This document shows, in pieces, positions 32,544 through 41,654 of a stretch of 64,000 nucleotides of DNA. The number at the start of each line of letters is the position of its first letter. The first letter of the stretch is position 1. The stretch is from Hymenobacter sp. YC55 (GTDB taxonomy: Bacteria > Bacteroidota > Bacteroidia > Cytophagales > Hymenobacteraceae): positions 1 through 64,000 of the forward strand of contig NZ_JARNTX010000007.1 of the NCBI RefSeq assembly GCF_029433095.1. Direction: 5' to 3'. The translations under genes were made by a program, and so were the position numbers. The notes beneath the pieces were generated by a model. The model did no database searches. It was not told where the DNA came from and saw only the letters and a program-made list of their open reading frames with translations.

Positions 32544-33503
32544 CTAGCGCTTCAGTTTGCGCGCCTTTAAAATATCGTCGTTGCTCACGTTAAACGTCAG
32601 ATGTCGGCCGCCGCCGCGCTCGAACATCTCGACGACCAGGTTCTTGTCGTCGGGGATGGTGAACTTGCGCAGCACATAGACTTGGTCCAAGCCGCCCGGG
32701 CCGGGAATTACGGTTTGCCCCGCGTTATAAATGAACACCGGCGCTACCTCGGATTCCTGGATGGCCGTGCGCTTGGCCAGCTTCTTGTCGCGGATGTAGA
32801 ACTTGAGGAAGTCCACGTCGTAGTTGATGTTGGACTTGTTGAGCATATAAACGGGCAGGAAGAACAGCTCCTCCGTGGTATACATACCCGGCAATGCCAG
32901 GGTGATATCATCCTTGACCTGCTTGGTGCGCAGCATGCGCTTCTTCTTCAGGACGAGGCGCGCGTAGTTCTCCATCTCGGGTTGCGTCAACCTGAGGGGC
33001 GAGAACAAGGCCAGCGGCAGGGTAGGGGAGGCCGCGCCGGTGCCCGTGGTCAGGTTGTAGGTGAGCACCCGGGGATTCGCCTCATAGTCCACTAAAAACG
33101 AGTACAGCTGCCCATCCGCGGTGACCACCGTCATGTTGGTTTGCGGAAAGCTTGGCTGGTTGGCTTTGAGCTTGACGATGTTTTCCGCCCCCTGGGCCTT
33201 GTCGGCAATGATGCCGGCATTCCCTAAGTCCACGTACGTCACGGCGTAGGGGAAAATCAGGTGGGTGGTTTTCTGAAAGCCCACGCCCAGGTGGTACGAG
33301 CCGATGTAGTTCTGCTCCTCGAGGCGCAGTATCTTCGGCCCGGCACTGGCTGCTTCGGCCGGCGCGGCCGGGGCGGAGAAGTTGCCCAGCAGCTGCGCCG
33401 GCGTCATCGACCGACGCGCACTAGCGTGTTGGGCCGGGGCGGGCAGGGCCCCTACGGTCAGGACCAGAAGGCCGACGCGGGCAAACGTGGGGAGTAGGCT
33501 CAT
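32544..33503 (-). CDS. traN: conjugative transfer protein TraN (DUF4138)
   Basis: A 319-aa exported protein: signal-like MSLLPTFARVGLLVLTVGAL ending near APAQ, then a beta-rich region (NYIGSYHLGVGFQKTTHLIF, PYAVTYVDLGNAGIIADKAQ) and a C-terminal domain (YILRK-like VYVLRKFTIPDDKNLVVEMF). TraN is the VirB9-like outer component of the Bacteroidota type IV secretion system. ATG 33503 overlaps the traM stop by 4 bp (ATGA). It is the last recognisable gene of the tra unit; traO, traP and traQ homologues do not follow. Confidence 0.88.
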   Translation of the reverse strand: MSLLPTFARVGLLVLTVGALPAPAQHASARRSMTPAQLLGNFSAPAAPAEAASAGPKILRLEEQNYIGSYHLGVGFQKTTHLIFPYAVTYVDLGNAGIIADKAQGAENIVKLKANQPSFPQTNMTVVTADGQLYSFLVDYEANPRVLTYNLTTGTGAASPTLPLALFSPLRLTQPEMENYARLVLKKKRMLRTKQVKDDITLALPGMYTTEELFFLPVYMLNKSNINYDVDFLKFYIRDKKLAKRTAIQESEVAPVFIYNAGQTVIPGPGGLDQVYVLRKFTIPDDKNLVVEMFERGGGRHLTFNVSNDDILKARKLKR

Positions 33504-34783
33504 GATTTGAGGAGCAGGTTGTAGTTGGCTTTGAGATGAATCTTGACCAGCTTGATTTTCTTACCGGCTAATGCTTTGCCGGTTTGCAGCGCAAGGCCCG
33601 CGGCCTGCGCGCCCATACTCGGTGACATCGTGAGCAAGTCGGCGCTGCTCGTGCCGCTGGCCAGGCCTTGCTTGGCCGCGTCCCGGTCAAGGGAGCCGGG
33701 AATGCTCAGGCCTTCCCCGCCATCCAGATCGTAGGCTTTCAGCGTTACGGGCAGCACACTATTCTGAACCTGCACCGAGGTAGCCTCAATCGAGAGGCGG
33801 TTACCGGAAATCTGGCAGGTGCCATACAGAAAGCTGTTGCGTGGGATACTTCGTCCTTCTAGCTGCACATCGGAAAGCAGGCGCATCTTCACCACCGACC
33901 CTTGCGTCACGACCACATCCTCATGAATGACGGCCGGTACGGCATTCCTCTGTCCGGTGGTGGCTTCCCCCAGGCCGTGGAAGGCATTGCCGGAATTCAC
34001 GACCACCACCGGCGTGCCCATTGGGGCCGGGCTGCCCAAGCGGGTCACCACTGAGGGGTGTACTTCGCTCACCACGCTCATGCCTTTCGGCTTGGGAGCG
34101 GCCGAGGGTTTCGGTACCGGGGCCGCCGCAGGAGGAGGGGCCGCCGGCGTGTTCAGGGCCAGCAACCGCTTTTCGTATTGCTGCCGCAAAACATCCAATT
34201 CCTTGATGGTTTGTTCTAGCTCTACATCCTTAACCGAGCGGGCCGGCTCGTAAGCCCGCTCGCTGCTGTAGTCTCTGCTGCTGGCATACCCTCCGCCCGA
34301 ACGACTGTGCGACGTTTCGGGATCCTGCTGCTGCTCTTGCAGGCGCTGCATCCGGCTTTGCACAGCCATCACATTGGGATCTTGGTTGGCTTCGTAGGGC
34401 TGGGAGGACTGGCCTGGCTGCACCGCATAGTTGAGGCCGGTAGCGGTCGTACCCGACATGGTAGCGTCACCCGCCGCATTCGTGGCCTCGCCGACTTCTC
34501 CCACAGGCGTAAAGGCGAGCCGGTTATCACGCTGGCTGCTGTCATGGGGGGCTTTGTAGGCCTCCAGCTTCGTTTCAAACAACGAAGATTTGCCGGCCGC
34601 AGGCAGGGTCGTATTAATGCCCATGGAACCAGGAGGGGCACTCGCCGTCGCGGCGGTCACGCCCTTGCCGCCGCCGCCCATATAAAAAAGCAAGGTTAGG
34701 CAGATGAAGGTGGGCAGTGGAATGAAGAGCAGCAACCGACGCTTCATCAAAAGTTCTTGGGTTAGTTTAGGAGGGGTCGCCAT
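33500..34783 (-). CDS. traM: conjugative transfer protein TraM
   Basis: A 427-aa protein from ATG 34783 (MATPPKLTQELLMKRRLLLF); further upstream codons in this frame overlap traK and are ignored. One membrane helix (LLFIPLPTFICLTLLFYMGG), then a long low-complexity periplasmic linker rich in Q, S and P with a coiled segment (VELEQTIKELDVLRQQYEKR). The conserved C-terminal beta barrel is VVKMRLLSDVQLEGRSIPRN and FLYGTCQISGNRLSIEATSV. This is the VirB10-like component that spans the envelope and joins the inner and outer parts of the channel. Confidence 0.9.
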   Translation of the reverse strand: MATPPKLTQELLMKRRLLLFIPLPTFICLTLLFYMGGGGKGVTAATASAPPGSMGINTTLPAAGKSSLFETKLEAYKAPHDSSQRDNRLAFTPVGEVGEATNAAGDATMSGTTATGLNYAVQPGQSSQPYEANQDPNVMAVQSRMQRLQEQQQDPETSHSRSGGGYASSRDYSSERAYEPARSVKDVELEQTIKELDVLRQQYEKRLLALNTPAAPPPAAAPVPKPSAAPKPKGMSVVSEVHPSVVTRLGSPAPMGTPVVVVNSGNAFHGLGEATTGQRNAVPAVIHEDVVVTQGSVVKMRLLSDVQLEGRSIPRNSFLYGTCQISGNRLSIEATSVQVQNSVLPVTLKAYDLDGGEGLSIPGSLDRDAAKQGLASGTSSADLLTMSPSMGAQAAGLALQTGKALAGKKIKLVKIHLKANYNLLLKS

Positions 34784-34794
34784 GGTCGTAGGAA

Positions 34795-35412
34795 TTAGCG
34801 GCGTTCGGTGCGCAAATCGTTGTTTTGAATGACCCGCCATTTCTCCATCAGGAAACCGTGTGGGTTGTTGCTCGAGCGCGAGACGTCGCGCAGGTAACAC
34901 TCGGAGATGAGTTGGCGGCTCGTGATCGTCGACGCTCGGATCACCTGCTGATGCGCGTAACAACGGGCGTAATAGGGGTAAGAGGCCGAGTTGATGCTGA
35001 CGCTGTCAACCTTGATTTCTTGGCTGATATTAGCCTGAATCAGGTTGTTGTAGTAGCCGTTTTCTTTCAGGCTCTCGTAGGCTCGTTGGGCACTTTCGTC
35101 GGCCAGGAACAAGGATTGACTCACGTTGTACTCAATGGCCTTGGCATCAGGATCTAGGGTGAAGAAATACTCGTGAAAGCGCTTGACGTGATTCTTCGCC
35201 TCGACCGGGCGGTTTTCCTTCACGTTGTGCGAAACGGCCGCCAACAGGTTGCCCTGGTCGAGCACGTAGATACGGCCCTGGGCGGCGGCAGCCGTCTGGC
35301 GGGCTGCGTAGATGGCGTAGGCGGCCACTGAGAAGCAAAGCAGCATGAAAAGCAGCGCCAGCGTCTTCGTCTGTTGGTAGGCCGAGTCAATGTTTTTGAG
35401 GGATCGAAACAT
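34795..35412 (-). CDS. traK: conjugative transfer protein TraK
   Basis: A 205-aa protein starting MFRSLKNIDSAYQQTKTLAL, the usual TraK opening, with one membrane helix at residues 18-38 (LLFMLLCFSVAAYAIYAARQ). The periplasmic part contains VEAKNHVKRFHEYFFTLDPD and FLMEKWRVIQNNDLRTERR. TraK is the VirB8-like scaffold of the Bacteroidota transfer apparatus. The gene lies 12 bp after the traJ stop and 11 bp before the traM start. Confidence 0.92.
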   Translation of the reverse strand: MFRSLKNIDSAYQQTKTLALLFMLLCFSVAAYAIYAARQTAAAAQGRIYVLDQGNLLAAVSHNVKENRPVEAKNHVKRFHEYFFTLDPDAKAIEYNVSQSLFLADESAQRAYESLKENGYYNNLIQANISQEIKVDSVSINSASYPYYARCYAHQQVIRASTITSRQLISECYLRDVSRSSNNPHGFLMEKWRVIQNNDLRTERR

Positions 35413-35424
35413 AGTCGTAGCTGA

Positions 35425-36501
35425 TTAGGCGGCCGTGTTAGTGTTTTTGTAGCCTTGATTGCCCACCGTGCCGGGCACGGTGTTGTGGCGCACATCAGAA
35501 AGCATAGCGCCAGCCATGTTCGCGCCCCGGCCGGCAACCTGACCGGCAACCCCCCCGGCGGTACTAGCCGCCATGTTGGTTACTGCACCGGCCTGATTGG
35601 TAGCAAAGCGGGTAATGTTGCTCAGTCCACTGGCCGCGACGATCCAGCTGGCCACTGAGGGCACGGTGAAGTAGCCGCAAATAGCAATCACCAAAAAGAT
35701 CATGTAGCCCGCATCAGCACTCTCCAGATCGCCATTAGTTTGAATTATATGAATGTCCCGGTCAAGCATCATTACCTCGATTTTAGCCGTAATGGCCCCG
35801 AAGATGTTGGCTACCGGCAACCATAAAAAGGTGTTGATGTAGCGGGAGATCCAGTTGGTGAGCGTGCCCTCAAAGCCGGGCCAGATAGCAAAGCCAAAGC
35901 TGATGGGTCCGATAATTGAAAGGATAATTAGGAAGAAGGTGCGGATCGTATTGATGACTAGCGCGGCCGAATCATGGGCTAACTCCAACGCATTTCGCAT
36001 CCACTCTCGGAAGTTCTTTTGCACATCGTAGCTGAGCCGGTCGAAATACAGGGCTGCTTTGCCCCCGAAGTCCAACACGTCTTTGGCTCCTAATTCCTTT
36101 TCGAAGGCCTCATCAGACGCATAAGGCGCGTTTTCAGGCCGTGCAGCCAGCAGGGCTTTTTTCCGCTCCTGTAACTTGATGATGCTTTGATTTTGCACGC
36201 GCACCACGGAGTTGGTGGCACTGGAGATACCGCCGAGTACTCCGTTTAGAATGCCTAGCATTGAAGGGAACAAGACGATTACCATTCCGATGACAAAGGG
36301 CCGGAAGAGTGGGAACACGTCGATGGGTTCGGCTGCGGCCATGGTGCGCCAAACTCTGCTGGCAATAAACACCAAGGCACCCAGGCCACCCAGCGCACGG
36401 CCGATATTTATCATGTCTGAGCATAGCGGCAACATTTCAGTGTAGAGGTTGTCGAGCAGCTGGTTGAGCGATTCAACCGGAAGTGAGACTTGCAGTAGCA
36501 T
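35425..36501 (-). CDS. traJ: conjugative transfer protein TraJ (polytopic membrane protein)
   Basis: A 358-aa inner-membrane protein with about seven hydrophobic segments, including RPFVIGMVIVLFPSMLGILN, FFLIILSIIGPISFGFAIWP and WISRYINTFLWLPVANIFGA. SFGFAIWPGFEGTLTNWISR is the conserved TraJ block. It is the VirB6-like component that forms the inner-membrane path. It shares a base with the preceding gene (start 36501 overlaps that stop), so translation is probably coupled. The C-terminus is alanine- and glycine-rich and ends in NTAA. Confidence 0.9.
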   Translation of the reverse strand: MLLQVSLPVESLNQLLDNLYTEMLPLCSDMINIGRALGGLGALVFIASRVWRTMAAAEPIDVFPLFRPFVIGMVIVLFPSMLGILNGVLGGISSATNSVVRVQNQSIIKLQERKKALLAARPENAPYASDEAFEKELGAKDVLDFGGKAALYFDRLSYDVQKNFREWMRNALELAHDSAALVINTIRTFFLIILSIIGPISFGFAIWPGFEGTLTNWISRYINTFLWLPVANIFGAITAKIEVMMLDRDIHIIQTNGDLESADAGYMIFLVIAICGYFTVPSVASWIVAASGLSNITRFATNQAGAVTNMAASTAGGVAGQVAGRGANMAGAMLSDVRHNTVPGTVGNQGYKNTNTAA

Positions 36502-37139
36502 TAGTTGAGCCCGTAGAGCTGTTTGAGAAGTTGGGATTCGCGGGCGGCTTGCCCCTGCTGCGCGGCAATGGCCTGATTGCGTTTGGTGAAGTAGGCCACG
36601 AGCTGATACTGGTGGACTACCTTGTCGGAAATCCTGTTGATGAACTTGAGCCGTTGCGCGTCGGTCATCTTCGCCACGGCCGGCGTGAGAATGACGGTCA
36701 GTTCATCAAGCAGCCCCACATTGTCAGCCAGCAGCACCGTGTAGCCCTTGACCATGGCTTGCACCTGCGTGGGCGTCAAGTAGGGATTCTGACGCAGTTG
36801 GCTCATATTCTGCGTGTAGAGGTCGAGTGTCCGACTTTGATAAGTCCAGATCTTCTCTACTCGCTGATAATCGCGTACAACAGAATTGATCTTGAGCAGG
36901 CTCGAATACCATTCCTCGTGCATCTGGGCCGTCTGGTCCGTGAGGCGCTTAATGATGGCCTGCTGGTTGGTGCCCTTTTTGACGATCGTATTACCAATAG
37001 CACGAAGCGTGGTCAGAAACCCTTGGTGACCGGCCTGCTTGGAAGCTTGCCCTTCGGCAATGGGCACCGACACGACGAATTGCGCGCGTGCCATCTCCGG
37101 TAGGTAGGCGAGCAGCAGAAGAAGGAGTAGCTTTTTCAT
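36501..37139 (-). CDS. DUF4141-type TraI-like periplasmic protein, copy 3
   Basis: A 212-aa exported protein: signal peptide MKKLLLLLLLAYLPEMARAQ, then a mostly helical body. The signature is NPYLTPTQVQAMVKGYTVLL, KMTDAQRLKFINRISDKVVH and YQLVAYFTKRN, close to DUF4141 (DPNFTPEEL, MTDKERMD, VRYYTNKN) of CTnDOT-type elements, where the gene before traJ is traI. It is the third of three related genes in a row. Its exact role in the channel is unknown. Confidence 0.78.
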   Translation of the reverse strand: MKKLLLLLLLAYLPEMARAQFVVSVPIAEGQASKQAGHQGFLTTLRAIGNTIVKKGTNQQAIIKRLTDQTAQMHEEWYSSLLKINSVVRDYQRVEKIWTYQSRTLDLYTQNMSQLRQNPYLTPTQVQAMVKGYTVLLADNVGLLDELTVILTPAVAKMTDAQRLKFINRISDKVVHQYQLVAYFTKRNQAIAAQQGQAARESQLLKQLYGLN

Positions 37140-37141
37140 CC

Positions 37142-37795
37142 TTACTTAACTAGGCCGTAGAGTTGCTTGATCGTCTGCATATCCCGTTGGGCCTTGCTCT
37201 GTTGCGCCGAAAGAGCCAGGTTGCGACGGGTGAAGTAGCTCACCAAGTCGTACTGATGGGTTACCTTGTCATCGAGCACGTCAATGAGTTCCATCCGCTC
37301 CGCATCCGTCATCTTTGCTTTGAGGGGGGACACAATAGCCGTCAAATCATCCAGGTAAGAAGCCGACTCCTGAATCAGTACCGTGTAGCCGCGCACCATG
37401 CCCTGCACTTGCGCTGGCGACAGATTCGGATCGGCCTTGAACTTGCCGATGTAGGTAGAATAGATGGTAATAATGGCCGCTTGCCGCTCAAAGATGTGTT
37501 GCACCCGCCGATAGGTTTTGATGGTGTTGCTCACCTGCATCAAGCCGTCGTACCAACTCTTGGCCAGCAGCATGTTCTTTTCGGTGAAGCCCTTGGTGAG
37601 CACCTGCTCCACTACCCCGTTGTTGACCAGCTTATTGGCGGTGGTATTAAGCGCCTTGAGGGTAGCCTGCAAACCGGTTTGAATGAAATTGGTGCCCTCT
37701 AAAACGGGAGCGGAAACTACTGCCTGCGCGTGGGCGGTAGGCTTACCAAAAAGGCAAAGCGCGGCCACACACAAGAAAATCTGTGTCTTTTTCAT
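37142..37795 (-). CDS. DUF4141-type TraI-like periplasmic protein, copy 2
   Basis: A 217-aa exported protein: signal MKKTQIFLCVAALCLFGKPT ending near AHAQ. It is collinear with the next gene and carries DPNLSPAQVQGMVRGYTVLI, KMTDAERMELIDVLDDKVTH, QYDLVSYFTRRNLALSAQQS and a terminal IKQLYGLVK, matching LLKQLYGLN of its neighbour. The two genes are 2 bp apart. They are clear tandem duplicates that have diverged, perhaps to form a hetero-oligomer. Confidence 0.78.
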   Translation of the reverse strand: MKKTQIFLCVAALCLFGKPTAHAQAVVSAPVLEGTNFIQTGLQATLKALNTTANKLVNNGVVEQVLTKGFTEKNMLLAKSWYDGLMQVSNTIKTYRRVQHIFERQAAIITIYSTYIGKFKADPNLSPAQVQGMVRGYTVLIQESASYLDDLTAIVSPLKAKMTDAERMELIDVLDDKVTHQYDLVSYFTRRNLALSAQQSKAQRDMQTIKQLYGLVK

Positions 37796-37835
37796 ACCTT
37801 AATGAGTGTTAGTAAGCTTGGTGGGTCAGAGCCGC

Positions 37836-38417
37836 TTAATAGTGGCCGAAGTTTTCCAGTCGATACTGTTCCCCCTTTTGTTTCTGCTCTTTCAAGGTCA
37901 GCGTATTGGCTGTCCTCCTAGTGTAGTATTTCACCAGAGCCAAGTGATGGGTTTGCTTTTCAGCCAGGTCCGACACGTACTTCAGTTGCTCGGCCTCGCT
38001 CATTGTCGTTTCACTCGTCGCTAAGGCAGATAACTCCTGCACCCGGGCTGCGCTTTCGTCGACTAGCTTTTTATAGCCAGTTCGGATGCCTTCTGCCTGC
38101 TCCGGTGTCACAAGGGCATGCTTTACCAGCTTGGGTTCATTGGCCGCAACTTCCTGCAGGATGGCCGCATGCGTTTCGTAAATCGTCGCCGTCTTAGGAT
38201 TGAGCTTAACCAGGTTGGGCACCTTACTCTGATACCAGTTGTGCACCACGTTGATATAGGACGTAGTACCCGCTTTATCGCCGGCTTGCGTGAGCATCTG
38301 CTGAATGGAAGCCGTTACGCGGGCCTCCGTATCGGAAGCCAACTTCTTCGACGCGGCATCTTCCCCACAGGAAGAGAGCAGCAGGCCAGCTAGTAAGAAC
38401 AAAGCGGTGGTTTTCAT
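37836..38417 (-). CDS. DUF4141-like lipoprotein, copy 1
   Basis: From ATG 38417 (MKTTALFLLAGLLLSSCGED) it is a 193-aa protein with a lipobox ending LLSSC. The mature part has the same layout as the two following genes: VVHNWYQSKVPNLVKLNPKT, ALVTPEQAEGIRTGYKKLVD, TTMSEAEQLKYVSDLAEKQT and HHLALVKYYTRR. It thus looks like a lipid-anchored relative of the TraI-like proteins. A GED after the Cys gives no clear sorting rule for this phylum. It follows traG after 40 bp. Confidence 0.72.
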   Translation of the reverse strand: MKTTALFLLAGLLLSSCGEDAASKKLASDTEARVTASIQQMLTQAGDKAGTTSYINVVHNWYQSKVPNLVKLNPKTATIYETHAAILQEVAANEPKLVKHALVTPEQAEGIRTGYKKLVDESAARVQELSALATSETTMSEAEQLKYVSDLAEKQTHHLALVKYYTRRTANTLTLKEQKQKGEQYRLENFGHY

Positions 38418-38457
38418 AGTGGGGTTGTATAGTGATAGTCTCTTCTTCCCTTTAGTT

Positions 38458-40926
38458 CTATCCGGCCTGCCGTAGCTCTTCGGCGTACACCTGAATAGCC
38501 TCTTCCATCGGCATGCCCGCCTCGACCTTGGCAAACAGCGGCAGCTTCTCCGTCTGCTCGGTGGTATAGGTCACGTACTCCTCCTTCGATACTTCCACCC
38601 CGTACACCTTCGAGAGGCGGCCGCCCAGGCTGATAAAGACTTCGTTGTATTTGGGACCTGGGCGGTTATTGCGGTTAATGGAAAGCACCAAGTTCTTCTC
38701 CTTATCCGACAAACTCATCATGCGCTGAATATCGTCAAAACGACTCAGGAAGTCGTTCATATCCAGCAGGATTTTGCAATGCGAGTTGTTGATGATCGTG
38801 TCCTTGACGATGGGGTTGCTGATAATGTCGTCGATCTCCTGCGTGACGACAATGGCCTCGCCGAAGAACTTACGCACCGTCTTGAACAAGTACTTGATGT
38901 ACTCAGCCATGTTAGCCGTGGCCAGCGCCTTCCAGGCTTCCTCGATCAAGATCATCTTACGCACCCCATTCAGCTGGCGCATCTTCTGCAGGAAGGTGTC
39001 CATAATGATGAGCGTTACCACTGGAAACAGGATGGGGTGGTCTTTGATGTTGTCGAGCTCGAAGACGATAAAGCTTTCCTGCGTAAGATTGAGTTGCTTA
39101 GGCGAATTGAGCAGGTAGTCGTACTCACCCCCGCGGTAGTAGGGAGAGAGCACGTAGAGGAAATTGTGCAAGTCGAAGTCCTTTTCCCGCACCTTCACCG
39201 TTTCCAAGTGGGCCCGGTACGGGCCTTGTAGGAATTCGTAGAACGTATTGAAGCCGGCTTCAATCCTCGGGTCTGCTTCGAGCAGCTGGTAGTACTGGGC
39301 GATGGCATTCGAAATGGACACCGATTCCGACTGCGTGACCTTCTCGTCGGCAAACTTCCAGAGCGTCAGCAGCAGCGTGTGCAGGCTCTGACGCTTCTCC
39401 ACGTCGGGCTTATCAACTACAAAAAAGGGGTTGAAGCTGATCGGCTTGCTTTCCTCGTAGGTGAAATAGACCCCCCCTTTGAGTTCACACAGGCCCTTGT
39501 ACGAGTTGCCCGTATCGACGAGCAGCACGTGCGCGCCCTGCTCGTGGTACTGGCGCACCATGCCATTGGTGAAGAAGGACTTGCCTGACCCCGAGGGCCC
39601 GAGCACGAACTTGTTGCGGTTTTTGATGATCCCCTTTTTCATCGGCTCGTCCGACAGATCGACATGGACGGGCTTCCCACTGATTCGGTCGGAGAGCTTA
39701 ATGCCGAACGGGCTGGAAGAGTCGCGGTAGTTGGTTTCTATGTTCCACAAGCAAGTGGCGGCATCTTCGAATGTGTAGAAGGTCTCTTCGCTCGGGAAGT
39801 CGCCGGCGTTGCCGGGAATGCCGGCCCAGAACAAGGCCCCGATGTCCACGGTGTTTTGCCGGGCCGAACAGGTAAGCGACGTCAGGGCCGCGCCTACCGT
39901 TTCGCGCAGGGCCTTCTCCTCGGACGGGTTCTCGGTCCAGGCTAGCACGTTGGCGTGAGCCCGTACCGAAAGCTTATTGAAGCTGTGCGCCTCGTTCAGG
40001 TACTGGTCGTAAAACTCCTTGTTGATCGCGTTCTGGCGCGAATAGAGCGAGAGCGCGTTCAGATTGTCGCGCTTCTTCTCGAACGCCTTCAGCGTCTTCT
40101 TGTGGTCATCGATGAAGAGGTACTGGTTGTAGATATGATTGACCGGTAGCAGCAAGGCCAGCGGGGCGGCAAAGCCCACGTAAAAGGGGGAGTTGTCTTT
40201 GCTTAAGGGGCCATACTTGCTGTCAGTTGGCAAGGCAGCCGGCAGATCATCCAGGCGCCCGAGCGAAAAGCAACTGCAGCACTTGGCGCCAACCTTCAAC
40301 CCCTCCGTGAAATCAATATCCACCGCGGGGGCGTGGTCGCGAAAGTCCAGGCTCAGGTACTTCTCCAGTAAGCCGGTCGTGCTTTCGGTTCCGCACAGGT
40401 CCTCATCGGTTAGCTGCGTAACCCCGATGCCCGAGTCCGTCAGCACCCGCACGAATTGGCCGACCGACGAGAAGAACTCGGCGAGCGTTTCCTCGCTCAT
40501 CATTTCCTTGGGTACAATCTTAGCCCGGGAGAGTAGGGTTTGCAGGCTGTTCCAGCTGTCGCGACTAGAGGCCGTTTTGGTGATGAACAGATAGCAGTAG
40601 TGGTTGAGGAACGGCCGCTCGTAGAAGTACTGCTGGTACGCGTGCGAAAGCAGGGTAGCGTCCGGCTCGAAACCCGGCGCGTACGTATCGGCAATAAAGG
40701 CGTCCAGCTTGTGGAGCACAGTATGATTCGGGAATAGCCGCACGCCCTTGCTGAAGTTGGCTTGCGCGCTCTCGTAGTTCTGCTGCGAGAGCGTAAAGAT
40801 TTCGGGCAGCTCCAAGCGAAAGGCCACCGTCACGTCGGCGTTCTTGCTGATGAGGCAGTTGGCTTCCACCTTGTAGATCGGCTGCTTTTCTTCCAGCGTA
40901 GCGGCCGGTTGCAGTAGTTCACTCAT
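38458..40926 (-). CDS. traG: conjugation ATPase TraG (VirB4 family)
   Basis: An 822-aa ATPase that powers assembly and substrate transfer at the inner membrane. The N-terminal half contains EANCLISKNADVTVAFRLEL, typical of Bacteroidota TraG. Walker A is GPSGSGKS at 443-450. Further conserved parts are EQGAHVLLVDTGNSYKGLCE, MILIEEAWKALATANMAEYI (Walker B) and FFGEAIVVTQEIDDIISNPI. Length fits the family (about 830 aa). The start overlaps the traF stop by 4 bp. Confidence 0.95.
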   Translation of the reverse strand: MSELLQPAATLEEKQPIYKVEANCLISKNADVTVAFRLELPEIFTLSQQNYESAQANFSKGVRLFPNHTVLHKLDAFIADTYAPGFEPDATLLSHAYQQYFYERPFLNHYCYLFITKTASSRDSWNSLQTLLSRAKIVPKEMMSEETLAEFFSSVGQFVRVLTDSGIGVTQLTDEDLCGTESTTGLLEKYLSLDFRDHAPAVDIDFTEGLKVGAKCCSCFSLGRLDDLPAALPTDSKYGPLSKDNSPFYVGFAAPLALLLPVNHIYNQYLFIDDHKKTLKAFEKKRDNLNALSLYSRQNAINKEFYDQYLNEAHSFNKLSVRAHANVLAWTENPSEEKALRETVGAALTSLTCSARQNTVDIGALFWAGIPGNAGDFPSEETFYTFEDAATCLWNIETNYRDSSSPFGIKLSDRISGKPVHVDLSDEPMKKGIIKNRNKFVLGPSGSGKSFFTNGMVRQYHEQGAHVLLVDTGNSYKGLCELKGGVYFTYEESKPISFNPFFVVDKPDVEKRQSLHTLLLTLWKFADEKVTQSESVSISNAIAQYYQLLEADPRIEAGFNTFYEFLQGPYRAHLETVKVREKDFDLHNFLYVLSPYYRGGEYDYLLNSPKQLNLTQESFIVFELDNIKDHPILFPVVTLIIMDTFLQKMRQLNGVRKMILIEEAWKALATANMAEYIKYLFKTVRKFFGEAIVVTQEIDDIISNPIVKDTIINNSHCKILLDMNDFLSRFDDIQRMMSLSDKEKNLVLSINRNNRPGPKYNEVFISLGGRLSKVYGVEVSKEEYVTYTTEQTEKLPLFAKVEAGMPMEEAIQVYAEELRQAG

Positions 40927-41240
40927 CCTTTCAAGTCTTTAAACAGGTGGGGGGTGCGGTTCACAATTCGTTTGGGCTGCCGATTCTTGGCCAACTGTTT
41001 CATGGCCCCGTGCTCGCCGTATTTGGCACTGAGTGAAAACACCCGGGTCACCCAGCAGAAGCCGCTGCCAACCGCCAGGGGTAGCGTTAGATAGGAACTC
41101 AGGCCAGCGACGTAGAGGGCGATGTAGCCCAAGAATACGCCGCCGAGCCCCCCGAGCAGCAGAAAGAGGTAGCGTGAGCCGACTAGCCCTTTGAATTCGA
41201 CCGGTTTATTGACCCCCTTATTCAGTGGGTAGTGGGTCAT
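40923..41240 (-). CDS. traF: conjugative transfer protein TraF (DUF4133)
   Basis: A 105-aa protein: MTHYPLNKGVNKPVEFKGLV, then two adjacent membrane helices (SRYLFLLLGGLGGVFLGYIA; LSSYLTLPLAVGSGFCWVTR) and the conserved HGAMKQLAKNRQPKRIVNRT. The opening Y-x-x-N-K-G-x-x-K-P-x-E-F-K-G-L is diagnostic of DUF4133/TraF, the VirB3-like partner of TraG. It is coupled to traG by a 4-bp overlap and follows traE by 4 bp. Confidence 0.92.
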   Translation of the reverse strand: MTHYPLNKGVNKPVEFKGLVGSRYLFLLLGGLGGVFLGYIALYVAGLSSYLTLPLAVGSGFCWVTRVFSLSAKYGEHGAMKQLAKNRQPKRIVNRTPHLFKDLKG

Positions 41241-41244
41241 GATC

Positions 41245-41586
41245 CTAGAGAAAGAAGGCGCGCAGGATGGTGGACACCACCACGAGGAAAATGCAGCTGC
41301 CGAACCAGCTCATGGCCGCTTTCTGCGTGTCCTGGTCGCCCGAGTTCCACTTAGAGAACACCTTGATAGCGCCCACCAGGCCAACGATGGCGGCGATGGC
41401 ATAAATGAGCAGCGTAGCGGGATCGAAGTAGTCGGTGATGGCGGTGGTGGCCTCCTCGATGCCGGTGGTACCGGCGCCGAGGCCGCCTTGCGCGTTCGCG
41501 GTGGCTACGACAGCAAGCATAAGAAAGGCAGTACCGAGGACTTGCTTCTTGCTTTGATTTCTGAGTGTTTGGCGTTTGTTGAACAT
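41245..41586 (-). CDS. traE: conjugative transfer protein TraE (DUF4134)
   Basis: A 113-aa protein from ATG 41586 (MFNKRQTLRNQSKKQVLGTA). A signal-like helix ends near ANAQGGLGAGT; the mature part has IEEATTAITDYFDPATLLIY, a helix (AIAAIVGLVGAIKVFSKWNS) and AAMSWFGSCIFLVVVSTILR. This G-I-x-x-A-x-x-x-I-x-x-Y-F-D-P pattern is DUF4134/TraE, thought to be the VirB2-like pilin or channel subunit. Upstream codons in this frame (to 41649) are hydrophobic but poor. Confidence 0.9.
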   Translation of the reverse strand: MFNKRQTLRNQSKKQVLGTAFLMLAVVATANAQGGLGAGTTGIEEATTAITDYFDPATLLIYAIAAIVGLVGAIKVFSKWNSGDQDTQKAAMSWFGSCIFLVVVSTILRAFFL

Positions 41587-41654
41587 GGCAGTAAAGGGTA
41601 AGAGTAAGAAATGGATTAAGTGAAAAAGAAAAGGGTAAAAGCGCACCAAGGAAT

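Noticed and set aside
36483..37702. Long plus-strand frames opposite the TraI-like genes
   Set aside because: The minus strand carries signal peptides and paralogous conserved blocks; the plus frames mirror them.
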